DNA from: Lytechinus variegatus
Lineage: Eukaryota; Echinodermata; Echinoidea; Temnopleuroida; Toxopneustidae
Reading direction: 5' to 3'
DNA length: 64,000 nucleotides
NCBI RefSeq assembly: GCF_018143015.1
Contig: NC_054741.1
Span: forward strand, 13,081,736 to 13,145,735
Below are positions 40,499 to 53,000 of this stretch, in pieces; within the stretch, counting starts at the first letter, position 1, and every line of letters begins with the position of its first letter. The notes beneath the pieces are model-generated. The model saw only the letters and a list, made by a program, of their open reading frames with translations. It ran no database searches and was not told the origin of the DNA. A program made the position numbers and the translations under genes.

Positions 40499-43400
40499 CT
40501 ACGATCCATATTTCAGGTTTGTCGTGTTACTACGACCTGCAGATTGCATTCGTTTCCTTGCTGATCGTTTAACGCTCACTCTCGTGGCCTTCAAAGCCGG
40601 ATCAAAGAATTCTTTCCCTTCTCTTAACCTGACCAGTTCCTCCCATTCCTTGTTGAGTCTCCACTTGGTGAAGGCACTCTCTGCGGCGATCTGTTTTTCG
40701 GTCATTCTTTTCTGTTTTTCTTTCTTTTCCTTCACTTCGCTAAGCTTTTTCTTCCTCTCCATTTCACTCTTGCGGGCGATCCAAGCCTTTATGAGAAGTT
40801 CATTCTCAGCATCAGTGGATGCTTGGAGTCTGCGCGCCTCTTCCTTTTGTCGTTGCTTCTCCAATGCCGCCTTCCGCTTGTTCCGTACCTCTTCATCTTT
40901 CTGTTTCTTCCAGTCCTCATACGATTGGCCCGTTATCTTGGGTCGCTTCTCTTCCTGTCTTTTAATCTCCTCGTCAGCTCTACCAAATGCTTCATCCAAC
41001 ATCTTCTGGACATTGTTCAACAGCTTCCTATCCTTGGCACCTTGTACTTTCCCTTCCAACCAATCAACGAAGGCTTCGTCATTCTCTTCTGGCGTAGCTT
41101 TTCTGCGACCGTTTGACAAAAATGGTTGATCGGTAGTCTCACGGAGACCGACGCTTACCTCCAAGGATGCCTGGATGTCTTTAACCTTTCTAATGTCCAA
41201 TATTTCGTCCCGACCGTAACGGTCATCAGGGTATCGGGGGTTGTAACGTGGGCTTCGGAGTCTAGCAGATGATGCTCGTTGTTTGTTGCGAGGAGGGACG
41301 ATAGGTTTATTGCACTGAATTCCATTGCTAAGGTTAGATAGATGCTGATGGTCTCCGCTGCTGTTGACGCGTGATGGGGAATCCGGTCCAGTGTCAGGGC
41401 TGCCAAAAATATGAGAATTTTGGAACCTAACATCAAATAGAAGAAATGCTAATGACTTACTTAAGCTATACAACATTGAAAAGTAAGACGTTACATTTCA
41501 AAGATCTAAACATTTTCTTATTTAAAATAATGTTTATCTGATGAAAAAAAGTATGTGAACTTCGAATGACACATGTTGATAACATATTGTGAAAACAACA
41601 AAAGTCATGGCTAATCTAATAAAAAACATTACAAAATCTATAAGCACATCGTTTCTCATTCACTTATATAGCAGTAGTTTATTTTTAGTTTATCTTGTTG
41701 TAATGCGTCTAGGTAGAATGATTAATTTATACTTTAATATGAATGCAACTATATCATGGCCTACATATTTACATGATCACTTTGAATTGTTTTATCAGCA
41801 TGACCCTTTCATTTAGTTTGATATTACCTTTGATGTGTTGTATCTGATCCCAATACCACAGACGACATATTGACTGATCTCCTGGCTGGAGCAGAACGTG
41901 CCCTTGGCCGTTCATTTTGGATAACACTGGCGTCTTTTGTTGAGTCATTGAAGCGGACTTTCCGCGTTTCCTGTTGCCAGGCTGTAGTCCTCGATGGAAG
42001 AAGATGTGGTGGTCGTATGGCGGGCGGCATCGCTGGTGGTCGTGGCGAAGGCGACTGCAAGGTGACTGTAGAAGATGTGTCATCCGGACTGGATATTGGT
42101 ATGGTATCTATTGTCTTTAAATAAACCACAGTTGAAAAACAATTCAAAGTATATTTGCCCTGTCGTAACTTGGAACTACAGGTAAGATATCAAAAGGAAC
42201 TTTTAAAAATTCTTCACGCTTTATCGAGATTGTTCAAGTGAAAATGCATTGGCCACAAAATATTTGCACATGTAACATCGATCTAAAACATTTGTTTTAT
42301 ATATATATATCTTGAGAAAAAATAAATCCCATCGGTGAAGGCTCATACTATTAGGGGAGTTGTTAGAACAGATTGGTAACTAACAGTTCTACCTTGTTTT
42401 CATGAAACTAAAAATGAAGTAAATGTATGAAATATATGTCAATGACGTGACGAATTCCTGTCATTACCAAGAACACACAAGCATGGGGTAGCGTCGCAAT
42501 ATTGTATTCTTCTAGATGTGGATACCTTCCGACATTACAAAAGAAAGATAATAGACATACAGATCGATTTCTAAATGCAATATCGAATTGGGGAGAGTTT
42601 CAGTAACATTTATCATCCGACATGTCAGATCTTACAAATTTTCCTAGGTTATAACTGGCTGCGAGGCACAAGTGTCTGGTTGTTACTGTGGTAACTGTCG
42701 GATGAAACAGATTTTGTGAGATGAACTATCGTAAGACTCTCCCCTGATCTTATTGCAGATGGTCAAGATTGGTCTATTTTTTGGGGAAGCTTACCACATT
42801 AACCTCGTTCTCTTCCCCATCATTTCCAGACTCTTGATCATCGAAGGTGGGAAGATCTTCTTCTTTGGCAGGTTCCGAATCGACGCTACCCTCACTGCTC
42901 TGGCTCATCCCGTCAAGGTCGGCTTGAGTTAGCCTCCGAACAGAAAACCTGTTCAGTGCTTTCTTCGTCTTCACCGCTCCACTCAAGGACTTGACCATCA
43001 GCTCCGGACCTGTGTGTAGCATAAAATATGTCGATGAGGACCTCAGTAGAGGATTAAGATTCTGAAGTAGGTTTAGCTCCTTTTCCATTTTCTCTTTATC
43101 TGTATCCCCCTCCCCCCCCTCTCTCTCTCCACCAGTCTCCTTAGCTCTCTCTCTCCGTTTATGCTATCGATTGCCCCTGACAAGTCCGATTTGAACATGA
43201 GGACGGCAAAAGGTGGTTCTAAGATGATCATTGTAATGATGCATCTTTGAAGTATGTTAATTCAATTTTTATCAAAATGAGAAAGCTTTATTCACATATC
43301 AATTATTTTCATAAATGATATCGTGATTGCTTGTTTTTCTGTTTATCTTGTATTTGTAGGTGCGTCAATTTCATTACACCAAAACACAATGCATGCCTCA

Positions 43401-45810
43401 CGAATTTCTGGGGACAAAAACCCAAAACAAAATAAAGGCCAGTGACAATAATAATAGACGCTTTTACCAGGTGCCGGGGAAAGAGATAACTCCTGCAAAG
43501 CCAGTGTTGGAGTGACGCTTCTCGCGAGACGTGAGACTGGAAACCTTGGTGACCGAGACCACGATGATGAAGAGGAGGTCGAAGCGGTTGATGGCGGCGG
43601 ACTGCTCTTTGGTAAGGTAAGCAGCCAATCATCGTGTTTACTGAGCCGTCTGGTTTGACGGGATCGAGCCCTCTCATACAAGACCATCCGACGTTCGGCC
43701 TCCTGCTGCCCGCAACTGAAGGCAAGCTGAGCTGGAGTCTTGTTGTTCGCATCCTGAAAAGTTTTATGCAATGAGAAATAATAAACGAGGTGGTCGTAAA
43801 CGCTCTTTAGTCACCATGAATGGTATTTGTTGTTTTCTAACCTTGAATTATGACCTTCACGCTTTGAAAACATCATCATAACAAAATGATATCCAAACAT
43901 TTTGGGGGGGCATTTGGCATTTCTTGTTCGGGTCCCAGTTCGGGTGTGCCACTTGTCATTTTTAATACAAATTGCTCGAAAGACAGGGGAAGTAGGGAAG
44001 AAGAATAATAGAAAGGGGGAGAATTAAATAAGAGTATTGAAAAATTTGTAATGGGTCGTGTAACCACGTGCAACCCCTTTTATTAGTATGAAAACAAAGT
44101 CACCATATCAGGTCGTCTCAGTACCCCCTTAAAATTCCGAGCGTCGCACCTGCCAACAATATGACATACCTTCAGTGTAGTGTTAGCTCCGTGTTGCAGG
44201 AGGGTATCTATACATCCACCGTTCCCCATGGCACAGGCGATGTGAAGAGGTGTTCGACCAGCAGGTGTTATTGAGTCCGGATGAGCTCCATCATCTAACA
44301 TCCTGTAAATCAAAATCGTAATGAAATTACAAAGACAATGTGACACAGCAATACAATTGTGTCACTGTACGTGGTATTATATCTTGTTATATTTTCGACC
44401 TAATTCATGTTTATCATAATTATGTATAACTGTGAAAGAAAATCAATAAATCAAAGAAATCAATTCAATGTATCTGTCAATAGGAAAATATTATAGCTGT
44501 CTTTGATAAGCAAATGTTATTGTCCTATTTGTCGATGATTACTGCGTCTCTCTTCATTGTGTAGACTTTTAGTTCATTTTGCATACACTGAAAAACTCCT
44601 GTTACTTTCTTAAAATTAACTAGCAAAGTTTGGATGAAACCTAAAAAAATATAAAACGAAATATTTGTTTATTCCCCCTCCCTCAATTACTTAGGTACAT
44701 ATTCCTAAGGCTCTCGCAATTGTGATCTTCAAACTTTTCGGAAACCTTAGGTTGAGCATATCCTATATCACATTACTTGAGAATTTTTCGGCAAATTTTT
44801 GCCTTTCTTTGAAATTTGTTTTTGCAAATTTGACAGCTCCATAGTCAAAATGTCTATTTCATCGAAATTATCATTCTGGTGGAGTCAGGTGAAAACTACA
44901 CGAGCGTGTTTATCAGCGTAATTGCATACAAAGGAGTTACTGGAGTACATACTTATCAATAAGATAATGAAATCCGCGATGTGCTGCGATGAACATGACG
45001 ACCATGCGCCTTCTGTCGACATCGTCCTCGTTCCAGTGCCTCTTGATATCGTTGATGATTAACTGAGTGTTGCCAGAAACAGCCCCAGACACAAGCTCTT
45101 CGAATCCATATTCGAGAATGACATTGACGCGATCCCCTGTAAATAATCAGTAACATAACATGAACAGTAAAATTTGGAATAAGGGTTACACAGACTCAAG
45201 TGTTTTCCTCGGGTGACGAAAATGGTTATAATAGTGATTAGGTTTTTGTTATAACGATACTCCTACTATCCTTACCACATTTCCGTCAACTTCACATCAC
45301 TACTAATACAACATAAACGACACCATCAACTACTAGTGCTGCTGCTACTAATGCTGATACTAAATCTACACCTACTTGTGGCACCAATCTTCAAACAATA
45401 TGCCACCAATACCAACTACAAAACAACAAGAAAACAACAAAATGCAAAGCAAATCGCATTAACCATTTTGAGATTTAACGTGATATCTAATTCTTAAACG
45501 CACAAAAAAAGAACCACATACTGCACTCTCGTATACCTGGTATCAATCTCATCTCCCGAAGAGTTAGATTGTCGACAAGGGAGGCGTGGCGCTTGTAGCC
45601 CAGTGTCAGTAGATCAGACGGAAGCCCGACCAAAAACTCGATGGCGGATTTCAGCTGGTGGATGGTCATGTCGTGGTGGACGACGACGGTGGTGAGAGCT
45701 CCCCATGGCAATTGCAGCATCAGGTCGAACGTGTCAACGAACCTACCGCTGCCATCCCGAACGCCAACCTTGTGCGTTGTGGGTACCATGTGAGGCATGT
45801 TGTGGACACT
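40499..45810 (-). CDS. ANKRD60-like protein: ubiquitin-like domain, ankyrin repeats, coiled-coil tail
   Basis: Exons (minus): 45537-45810, 44953-45136, 44170-44302, 43468-43753, 42795-43009, 41828-42114 and 40499-41426 (stop TAG). All GT/AG junctions keep frame, giving about 768 codons from 45810. If no upstream exon is coding, the first ATG is at 45798. The first exon is a ubiquitin-like fold (VHHDMTIHQLKSAIEFLVGL, LTLREMRLIPG) matching ANKRD60 as I recall it. Exons 2-4 give the ankyrin units (AAHRGFHYLIDKMLDDGAHP, AGRTPLHIACAMGNGGCIDT). A Ser/Pro-rich linker and an acidic stretch follow. The last exon is a Lys/Glu coiled coil with repeated W-x-x-K motifs (EAFVDWLEGK, AWIARKSEMERKKK, AFTKWRLNKEWEEL), resembling CCDC34/CCDC181-type ciliary proteins. 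Vertebrate ANKRD60 is about 345 residues and lacks this tail. Function unknown. Confidence 0.82.
42591..42752. mobile_element. Small inverted-repeat element in an ANKRD60-like intron
   Basis: The left end GGGGAGAGTTTCAGTAACAT… and the right end …GTAAGACTCTCCCC are inverted. Inside, TTTATCATCCGACA pairs with TGTCGGATGAAACA, and GGTTGTTACTGTGGTAAC is a hairpin. A related piece occurs at about 47277-47330 (GTTACTATAATTACTGTCGG). The ends are approximate and no target duplication is established. Confidence 0.45.
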
Positions 45811-47531
45811 CTGCAAGATCCAAAGAATAAAATAAGTCAATTGGCCTGGTGGTACATGTATATATCTCGAACTGCAAACCAATATAACATTTTTTGAGTA
45901 GGTCTATATATATAAATCTGTAATGTTCTCAGTCCTCGATAGACTTAGTTAACAGACGAATAGCCTGTGCATAAAGCGAGACAATCATTATTCTAAAGAG
46001 TTTCACAGTTGTTGCTGAATCGTACTTTCACCGTCAAGACTCTTAACGTCTTCATTAGTGTAGGCCTTTATGATTGCTGGTAAAATACAGAACAGGTCAC
46101 AGTGTATTCAGAGTGATAATCAAGTAAAATTATGGATGAAAGATGCTGCTTAGAAATAGCTCTTTCTATTCCAAAAACAAAATTAATTTTGGACAGTATC
46201 TGTATATTTATCTTTGAATCAAATAGAGAATGATACTTTGAATGAACAGGATTATAACTCCCGGTATAATTCCACGACCATGACAACAGACTCGCGAGCA
46301 CAAGACTTCACAGCATCAAATAGACCTACAGGATCGGAGACGTGGCCAGCTGATCTCTTCTCCCAACACATGCGGTTGCTGGAGATGACAGTGACCTATT
46401 TCACAAGATGATATAGGCGCTGGCAGAAGAAACCACATTTCATGTACATCTTTTGATTGTCACTTGAGTCCAATTATAGATACCATTGATGAAGGCAAGG
46501 TCAGCAATATAGACACCAAACCCAGTAAACCTCAAACATTGAAACAAGGCCGATTGATATTGATTGGATCTTGTCAGGTGGTATTCACTTTTTAAATCGT
46601 GCTTTTATTCAAAGAAGAAATGGAATGGGGATATTGATTTATTTCCCCCCATCTGAATGATGTCAATATGAAACTAACGAATTCGTGATTATGTTGATCA
46701 TCCTAATTAAAAAAAGATAAAAACATGTCAATCATTTACAGAATTCGTGCAAATAGAGACATATCAAATACGTTGTATAGTTGTAGTTTATGTTGGCAAC
46801 TTTCATTTAAAATAAACGAGAGCGCTACTGATTTAAAAAAATATTTTATAGACAATCAAGTTTGGTTTCTTCTCAGTAGAATTTTGATATTTAATCAAAA
46901 TATCAAATCACAATCACGATAACAGAAAAACCAATTGGAAGGTAACCAATTATATTATGTTTTTATATTGATCATTATCTCATTAAATTTGAATGATGTT
47001 TCTAAGCTCTTTTGGCCTACACCGGTCATTGGATTGGCATGCATTATACACAAATCAACTTTGAATGTGCTCCTAGGTCGACAAACTACGGTATTACTAA
47101 GATCTTGTCTCATGACAATTTCAAACGCATTCCCATTCACATTCCATCAATCGTGTTTAAACCGACCTGTATCAAATCATGGACCTATCATCCATGGTCC
47201 AATATAGGCAAAATTTCCAGGATGGGGTTTTATCAGTGAAATCCTTGGTTTTGAATGGCTGAAAAGCTCTGACCTCTCGTTGTTACTATAATTACTGTCG
47301 GAGAAACTCATCTTGTCAGCGCTGACAAATTGAAACGGTCCTCGGATCATTAAACTTGGATGAGAAACTAACACGGGTTGATTTTTGTGTTACAGTTTTA
47401 CATATTTAGATATAAATAAATCTGATAATAGTATATATTTCACAATACATATATACAAATATTTCTAAATAAGTCACAGTGTCATGGATGCTGCCATTGG
47501 GTATTATTTCGTGATACAAGCGAGCGCATAC

Positions 47532-47923
47532 ATTCGTAATTCCGAAGCTTCGTTATTACGAAGGTTCGCATATTCCGAAGGTTCGTTATTCCGAAGGTTC
47601 TTATTTCCGAAGGTTCGTAATTCCGAAGGTTCGTTAGTCCGAAAACGAAATAAGGTTCGTTAATCATTACGTTTTCGGACTAACGAACCTTCGGAACAAC
47701 GAACCTTTTTTCGTATTCGGATTAACGAATCTTCGGAACAACGAACCTTATTTCGTTTCCGGACTAACGAACCTTCGGAATAACGCCACAAATTTTCGGA
47801 TTAACGAACCCTATTACGTTTTCAAATTAACGAACATCGAGGTATACGCAATTTACGTGTTTCGGAATTAAAAACATTCGGAACGAAGAACCTTCGGAAT
47901 GAAGAACCTTCGGAATTACGAAG
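47532..47923. repeat. Inverted TTCG-rich short-unit array
   Basis: About 20 units of TTCGTTATTCCGAAGG type run one way to about 47650 and then as the complement (AACGAACCTTCGGAA) to the end. The switch is marked by CGTTAGTCCGAAAACG and its inverse CGTTTTCGGACTAACG. AAGCGAG occurs just outside both ends (ACAAGCGAGCGC; CCAAGCGAGTGT). The whole can fold into a long hairpin. Confidence 0.7.
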
Positions 47924-48425
47924 TGTAATCCAAGCGAGTGTGCTAGTCCCCATTTGTAAATTCTGGGAGAAGATTTCATTTGATTGATGTAAGTTTACTC
48001 TGGTACGTTAGGTAAAAAAAAACAATGACTCCTTGAACTATTATATCATTAGCAATCAACAAACCATATAATTACCACACAAAGTACATCAAACTGACCG
48101 TGTTTTATGGAACGGTACAAGATACCAAATGATTAATTTTGTTTATTTATTGCGATAGCGAGTTGAAGAATTCTTCTAAGATTATAGATTTTAAACGATG
48201 TCAGCGGTACAAAAAAGCTTGCCAATAGTTGGGACAATTTGTAGTATGTTAGTTAATTGAGGTAAAGTTAATAAGGCAAATGACGAACAAATGGAAGAAA
48301 AAAGGTACATCAGAAAAAAAAATCAATCTAGATCCCATGTAGTCAGCTTGTACAAGATTCTAAAACTGTTATGATTTAATTCCTGGGAAAGCCAAATCAT
48401 CCATGTTTCGGATGGAAAGAGGAAC

Positions 48426-48451
48426 GGGGGGGGGGGGGGGGGGGGGGGGGG
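48426..48451 (+). repeat. Poly-G tract (26 nt)
   Basis: The longest G run in the window, flanked by GGAAAGAGGAAC and TGACAAAGG. Length is approximate in any assembly. Confidence 0.9.
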
Positions 48452-49022
48452 TGACAAAGGTACACACATTATGGAGAGAGAACTTTGAGTGCGAAGCATG
48501 CCGAAAAATTGACAATTTTGTTATGGTTAATAGTATTTTATGCCAATAAGTTTAATATTTTTGAAAGTGCCTTCCAATGTTTTTAATGCATTTTGACTGC
48601 ATTTTATTCCAGGTTGTCAAAATTTCTGAGGGTGGCAAAGCAATATATCCCCCCCATATATTCATTGTAGGGGGAGGGGCGATTGCACAAGCCTATCTGA
48701 TTTTATCATAGTATATTTCACTCTCCACCAGGGTAAGTAGTCTTCGTAGAGTGGTCGGTTGATTTTTTCTTAGTTGGTATAGTGTGCGGAGTGTGCTTTG
48801 AATCGAAACTCGTCATTTGATATTCTCCCCGGAATATTATCTCATCGGTATTTGTCATATTATTTAAACCATGCATACGAAGAGAATTGTCATACTTTAT
48901 TGACATCATCAACAGTGGATAAAACAATGGCTGTTCAATTATCATGTTTCTTTCCCTCTCCTTTGTCATCATTTCTACGATCTTCGGGGAAGGGGGGAAG
49001 GGGGAGGGGAGGGTGATCCCTA

Positions 49023-49260
49023 CACAGCAAAAACTGTGGTGTTAACCGGTGTACATAGAGGACCACACCAGTTAGTTTACACCGGTGTTAAATTGGTGGT
49101 GTTAGTTTTACATCTATAGGTGTTATTACAACACCTTTTGTTGTTACATTTACACTCTTTAGTGTTATGTTAATCTCTAGGGTGTAATTTTAACACCTCA
49201 GGGTGTGGTCCTCTATTAACGCCAATTGGTGTCAGTTTTAACACCGCAGTTTTTACAGTG
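49023..49260. mobile_element. 238-bp TA-flanked MITE
   Basis: TA lies at 49021-49022 and 49261-49262. The ends CACAGCAAAAACTGTGGTGT and AACACCGCAGTTTTTACAGTG are inverted. A second inverted pair inside is GGACCACACC…GGGTGTGGTCC. GGTGTTA/TAACACC words recur throughout, making the element largely self-complementary. No coding. Confidence 0.75.
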
Positions 49261-50542
49261 TAGGCCTGCATGCCTCACCCTGGTGACGACTTGTTCACAA
49301 TTATAGTTCAAGCATCACATACGCGTTGTTAGGATTTGATGTTGATTTAGATATTGATTGTCTAAATTAATCCATGGGTTCAATAAATTGAAATCAAAGT
49401 TCAATGAGCTGGGAAGATATTATCATGAAATGGAAGAGTAGAAATAATAAGACGATGGGTGGCGTGATCGATAAACTAGCCGGAGTTTTACTGTTCTTAT
49501 CAAGTTGGATCACAGATCGTGAAAGAATAGTGCATGATAACAAATTGAGTATGTAGAATGCACTGGAGCCTTTATACATTGATTTGTTGTTGTTAATTAA
49601 ATGTTTGTAAAGTAATAATTCGAACCTAGTTTTATTCTACAAACACTGTATTTGAAACGGTTAATACAAAAGTAAACATTTGTATCAAATATTCACGTGT
49701 AACGTGCAGATTCGTGAAAATAATACTGAGCAACAAAAATTCATTGACCAAAACGAAGAGTAGGTAAAAAGGGGTTAGAGATATTATTCCAGGCAGAGCT
49801 GCATATGCAGAGGTCAATATCAACAAACACCATAGTACATAATATCATCATGACAAATTAACATACAAAAATAATGATGAAAATAATGAATAAACAGAGA
49901 ACATTATAATTAGGTAAAAAGAGTCGACCAATGAAAAAGCACAACACTAAAATGATACAAGAATGATTATATAGACGGAGGGCATGTATAGAAAGAGAAA
50001 GGGAAGCACACGTATTGACACAGATACTAAATTTAAGAGAGTGTGAAGAGAGAATAACAAAGAAAGAAATATTGAAGAAAAAGTAAAAAGAGAAAATAAG
50101 ACAAAGAGGAGGAGAAGCCAGGAGGAGAAAGAAGAAGAAAAAGAAAGAAGCAAAATAAAAGAATGACGACCAAGTAGAAGCTTGGGGAGAAGAAGGGCGA
50201 GAGTAGATCGGTAGGGAGAGGGGGAAAAGGGTGAGGAGAAAAAAAGAGAGACGTAAAATATGAAAGGACATCTGAAATAGTTTTAATAATTTACATGCAT
50301 GCTTTTTAGTTTAATTTAGCTCTGTTATTAAAAAAACAAAAATTTTAATCTTGTTTCTTTGTAATGTCTATATATCGGACAACTAATGTTATTAATTGTT
50401 TTCCAGTTTAAAGTCTTAACAAAATATATTAATATTCCCTAACACAGTAAACTGCTAAGGGCTAGATATATGAATACTGGCAACGTTTAGTTGAATTTAG
50501 GCCTATAGGATTAGTATAACTGAGTTATAATCCGATACTGAC

Positions 50543-50593
50543 CTGTTGGGCGATCCGGTAGACAGGTAGTGCTTGGCAACGTGAAGCGATATG
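50543..50593 (-). CDS. Possible upstream exon of the ANKRD60-like gene
   Basis: On the minus strand an AG at 50595-50594 opens a 51-bp segment ending at a GTCAGT donor (50542). It translates HIASRCQALPVYRIAQQ and would join in frame to SVHNMPHMVP of the exon at 45810. An earlier AG (50605-50604) gives the same frame but includes a stop, so it would be 5' UTR. There is no similarity evidence. The real start may be here, further upstream or at 45798. Confidence 0.3.
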
Positions 50594-51176
50594 CTGTCAC
50601 GAACTGTCGGAGACACAAATCTCACATTATTTCATTTCCTTATTGTTACCTTGTATTAAGAATCATGGTACTCAACAAGCCTATAGCTATTCACCTCGTT
50701 ACGAACATTAAAACAAGTTCAACGCGTTAGGTTCCCATAACGATGGTCTACTGCAAATAGGAAATATTTATTGTACAGCTCGGTGAATGGGCCCACACAC
50801 TTCAGACAACCAAAATACAGGCGCGTATTATAAGAGTTCAACAATGGGTGAGCTGACATTACACAGACTGCGAGCGAGCAAATATAAAATCGGTTCTTCA
50901 AACTATAACCCCGACAATTCCCCCGCGGAGCTCGAGTAGAAGGAAAATACAATAGCACGTTGCTAAACAGTTAGACAGTGAATCAATAGAACACGGGGAG
51001 GATCTAAGTGGGTGTAGTATTATGTTTGGAGTAGATCGTGCAGTATCGATTTGTAAAAAGAAGAATAAAAGATATATTTTCGTTCTGTTAAGTGATATGA
51101 TGACGTACGACTTCTTCTGTTTATTTGGCACTGAGGGCTTTCTACTGGGACATCCAGGAACGGGATCTTGAGCCAT

Positions 51177-52429
51177 CCGTTATCTTTAATTAGAAAGCTG
51201 CCTGTGCCTTATTGTTTATATGAAAAAGAAAAAAAAACATTATACAGGAAGGAAAACAGTGAAACTTTCGGGTATGACCGAAAGAAAAAAAAAACATCAG
51301 GGGGCTATATAATATTATTTTTTTTTTAGCTGGTGATGATAATTGTAACAAATGGACTGAAATTGGGATGGTTTTATGTTTCATTTTAAAACTTTTTATT
51401 GATTTTCAGGTGTATTTTCATCAGGGTTTCATTTATTCCGCAGACACAGGTATAACAGTTGGAGATGAAACCATCGAATTCCTCTAATTGAAGACAAAGT
51501 TCGCCCAAAAGAGACTATAAGTGACCATACAGAAACATGCTCAAAGTAATAGGATTCTATATACTAGAACCATTAGTCTTTCGACTTAATTTTTTCAGGA
51601 TCTCTTTAAAACGACTAGAATTTATACTGTATTTTTTTTTACATAAATAATGGTTCAAATGGAAAGTGGACCCTTTGATAACTGCAAAACAGTAAAAATA
51701 AAATCAAATATTCAAGACGATGTACAATATTGCTATTGTTATTAAAATAAATTAATCATTGTTTTTGCGCGGATGATATGTTAAACATCTCAGCCAATAG
51801 CTTTTGAGGATTTCTAGATCCTAACCGAGAATCTAATGTACTAGTTAGGGTCAGAGTTTCTCTTATCCCTATGTAGTTGGAATGGTAGTACATTCGTAAA
51901 TTTCACTGATGAAACATCTTCCCCTGATATTAAGTTTGTACATTTAGTATATGTAATTTATTTCAAAATGCAGGAAATATCGATTAATTGAACTTGTTCT
52001 ACACTTTTAATTCTTTATAGGTATAAGCCCAAATTTTTCTGAATTACTGTTTTTTTAAATAAATGAACATCCTGCTTCGACTATCAGACTTGACTGGGTT
52101 CTCGGGAGCTGTGCACGATTTAGAAAAAAGGGGGGGGGGGAGGGTGGCGAAGGTGAGGGCTGACCATGCAAACAAAAAAATATCACAATCAGACGGTGAT
52201 TTTAAAGTTTTTGTACAGGCTTTGGAAAAAATGTGTGCATACCGTGTGTGTCCCGAGGCCCCTGCTTTAAATCTTATAATTGTACATATTTATGATTTAA
52301 ATTTAACCTGTCACTTCAAACTTGACTCTTTTTTTTGGGGGGGGGGGTTCTTCTAAACCTTAAAAATAATTCGATAAAGTAATCATGAAATACTTTCTTC
52401 ATCAAGTTGTTTACATGCAAAAGGTTTTT
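51177..52429. other. Intergenic DNA, no gene seen
   Basis: AT-rich sequence with short T, A and G runs (for example G runs near 52130 and 52338). A small open frame at 51100-51176 minus begins MAQDPVPGCPSRKPSVPNKQ after a reasonable start context, but no donor in the required phase is visible. I do not call it. Confidence 0.4.
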
Positions 52430-52501
52430 CAGTTTACATGCAGCGTTCCACAAGGAAGCATATTGGGTCCCGTAATTTTCATAATTATGTTGGATCAATG
52501 A
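52430..52501 (+). mobile_element. LINE reverse-transcriptase fragment
   Basis: QFTCSVPQGSILGPVIFIIM followed by LDQ and a stop matches the conserved QG-x-x-LGP block that precedes the YADD box in LINE polymerases. Nothing else of the element is recognisable, so this is a short relic. Confidence 0.55.
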
Positions 52502-52639
52502 TATATGTATTAATTTTGTATACTGGAGATAGAGTTAACGATTGTAGAATAAACCCTTTAAAAACACCTGTACTTGGGAAGATGAACCATACGGACAGCT
52601 GACTTGGGACAAATCGTTACCGTAACCCCCTCGCACCAT

Positions 52640-53000
52640 CGTCGTCACCACCACCACCACCACCATTACTACCGCGTCATCATCATGATCATATCGTCGT
52701 CATCATCATCATCACCACCACCACCATCACTACCGCGTCATCATCATCATGATCATATCGTCGTCATCATCATCATCACCACCACCACCATTACTACCGC
52801 GTCATCATCATGATCATATCGTCGTCATCATCATCATCACCACCACCACCATCACTACCGCGTCATCATCATGATCATATGGTCGTCATCATCATCATCA
52901 CCATCATCATCATCACCACCACCACCGCCATCATAATCATCATTCCGTTATCATCGCCATCATCATCATCATCACCATCATCATCATCGTCGTCGTCATA
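52640..53000 (+). repeat. Minisatellite of 61-64 bp units built from CAT/CAC triplets
   Basis: TACCGCGTCATCATCATGAT followed by CATATCGTCG, (TCA)n and (CCA)n recurs with starts near 52671, 52732, 52796 and 52857. About four and a half units differ only in triplet count and a few bases, then degrade into plain (CAT)n to 53000. His/Ser/Ile-rich open frames here are artefacts. Confidence 0.85.

Larger units (their letters stand above)
45811..50542. other. Intron or 5' region of the ANKRD60-like gene
   Basis: If the exon at 50543-50593 is real, this is one large intron. It carries a TTCG-rich array (47532-47923), a poly-G run and the TA-flanked MITE at 49023, listed separately. I see no other gene. 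Purine-rich DNA at about 49970-50260 gives a spurious 137-aa minus-strand frame. Confidence 0.4.

Noticed and set aside
40437-41129. Plus-strand 230-aa open frame
   Set aside because: It is the antisense shadow of the coiled-coil exon. The minus-strand reading has coherent heptad-like composition, splice phase and a stop, while the plus reading is Ser/Phe-rich with no domain.
41150-41165. A possible intron start (GGAGGTAAGC) inside the coiled-coil exon
   Set aside because: The frame continues open through it and no matching acceptor in phase is visible nearby, so I kept a single exon. Alternative splicing here remains possible.
49858-50271. 137-aa minus-strand open frame
   Set aside because: Comes from a purine-rich (AGAAAGA)-type stretch. 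The Phe/Ser/Leu translation is compositional.
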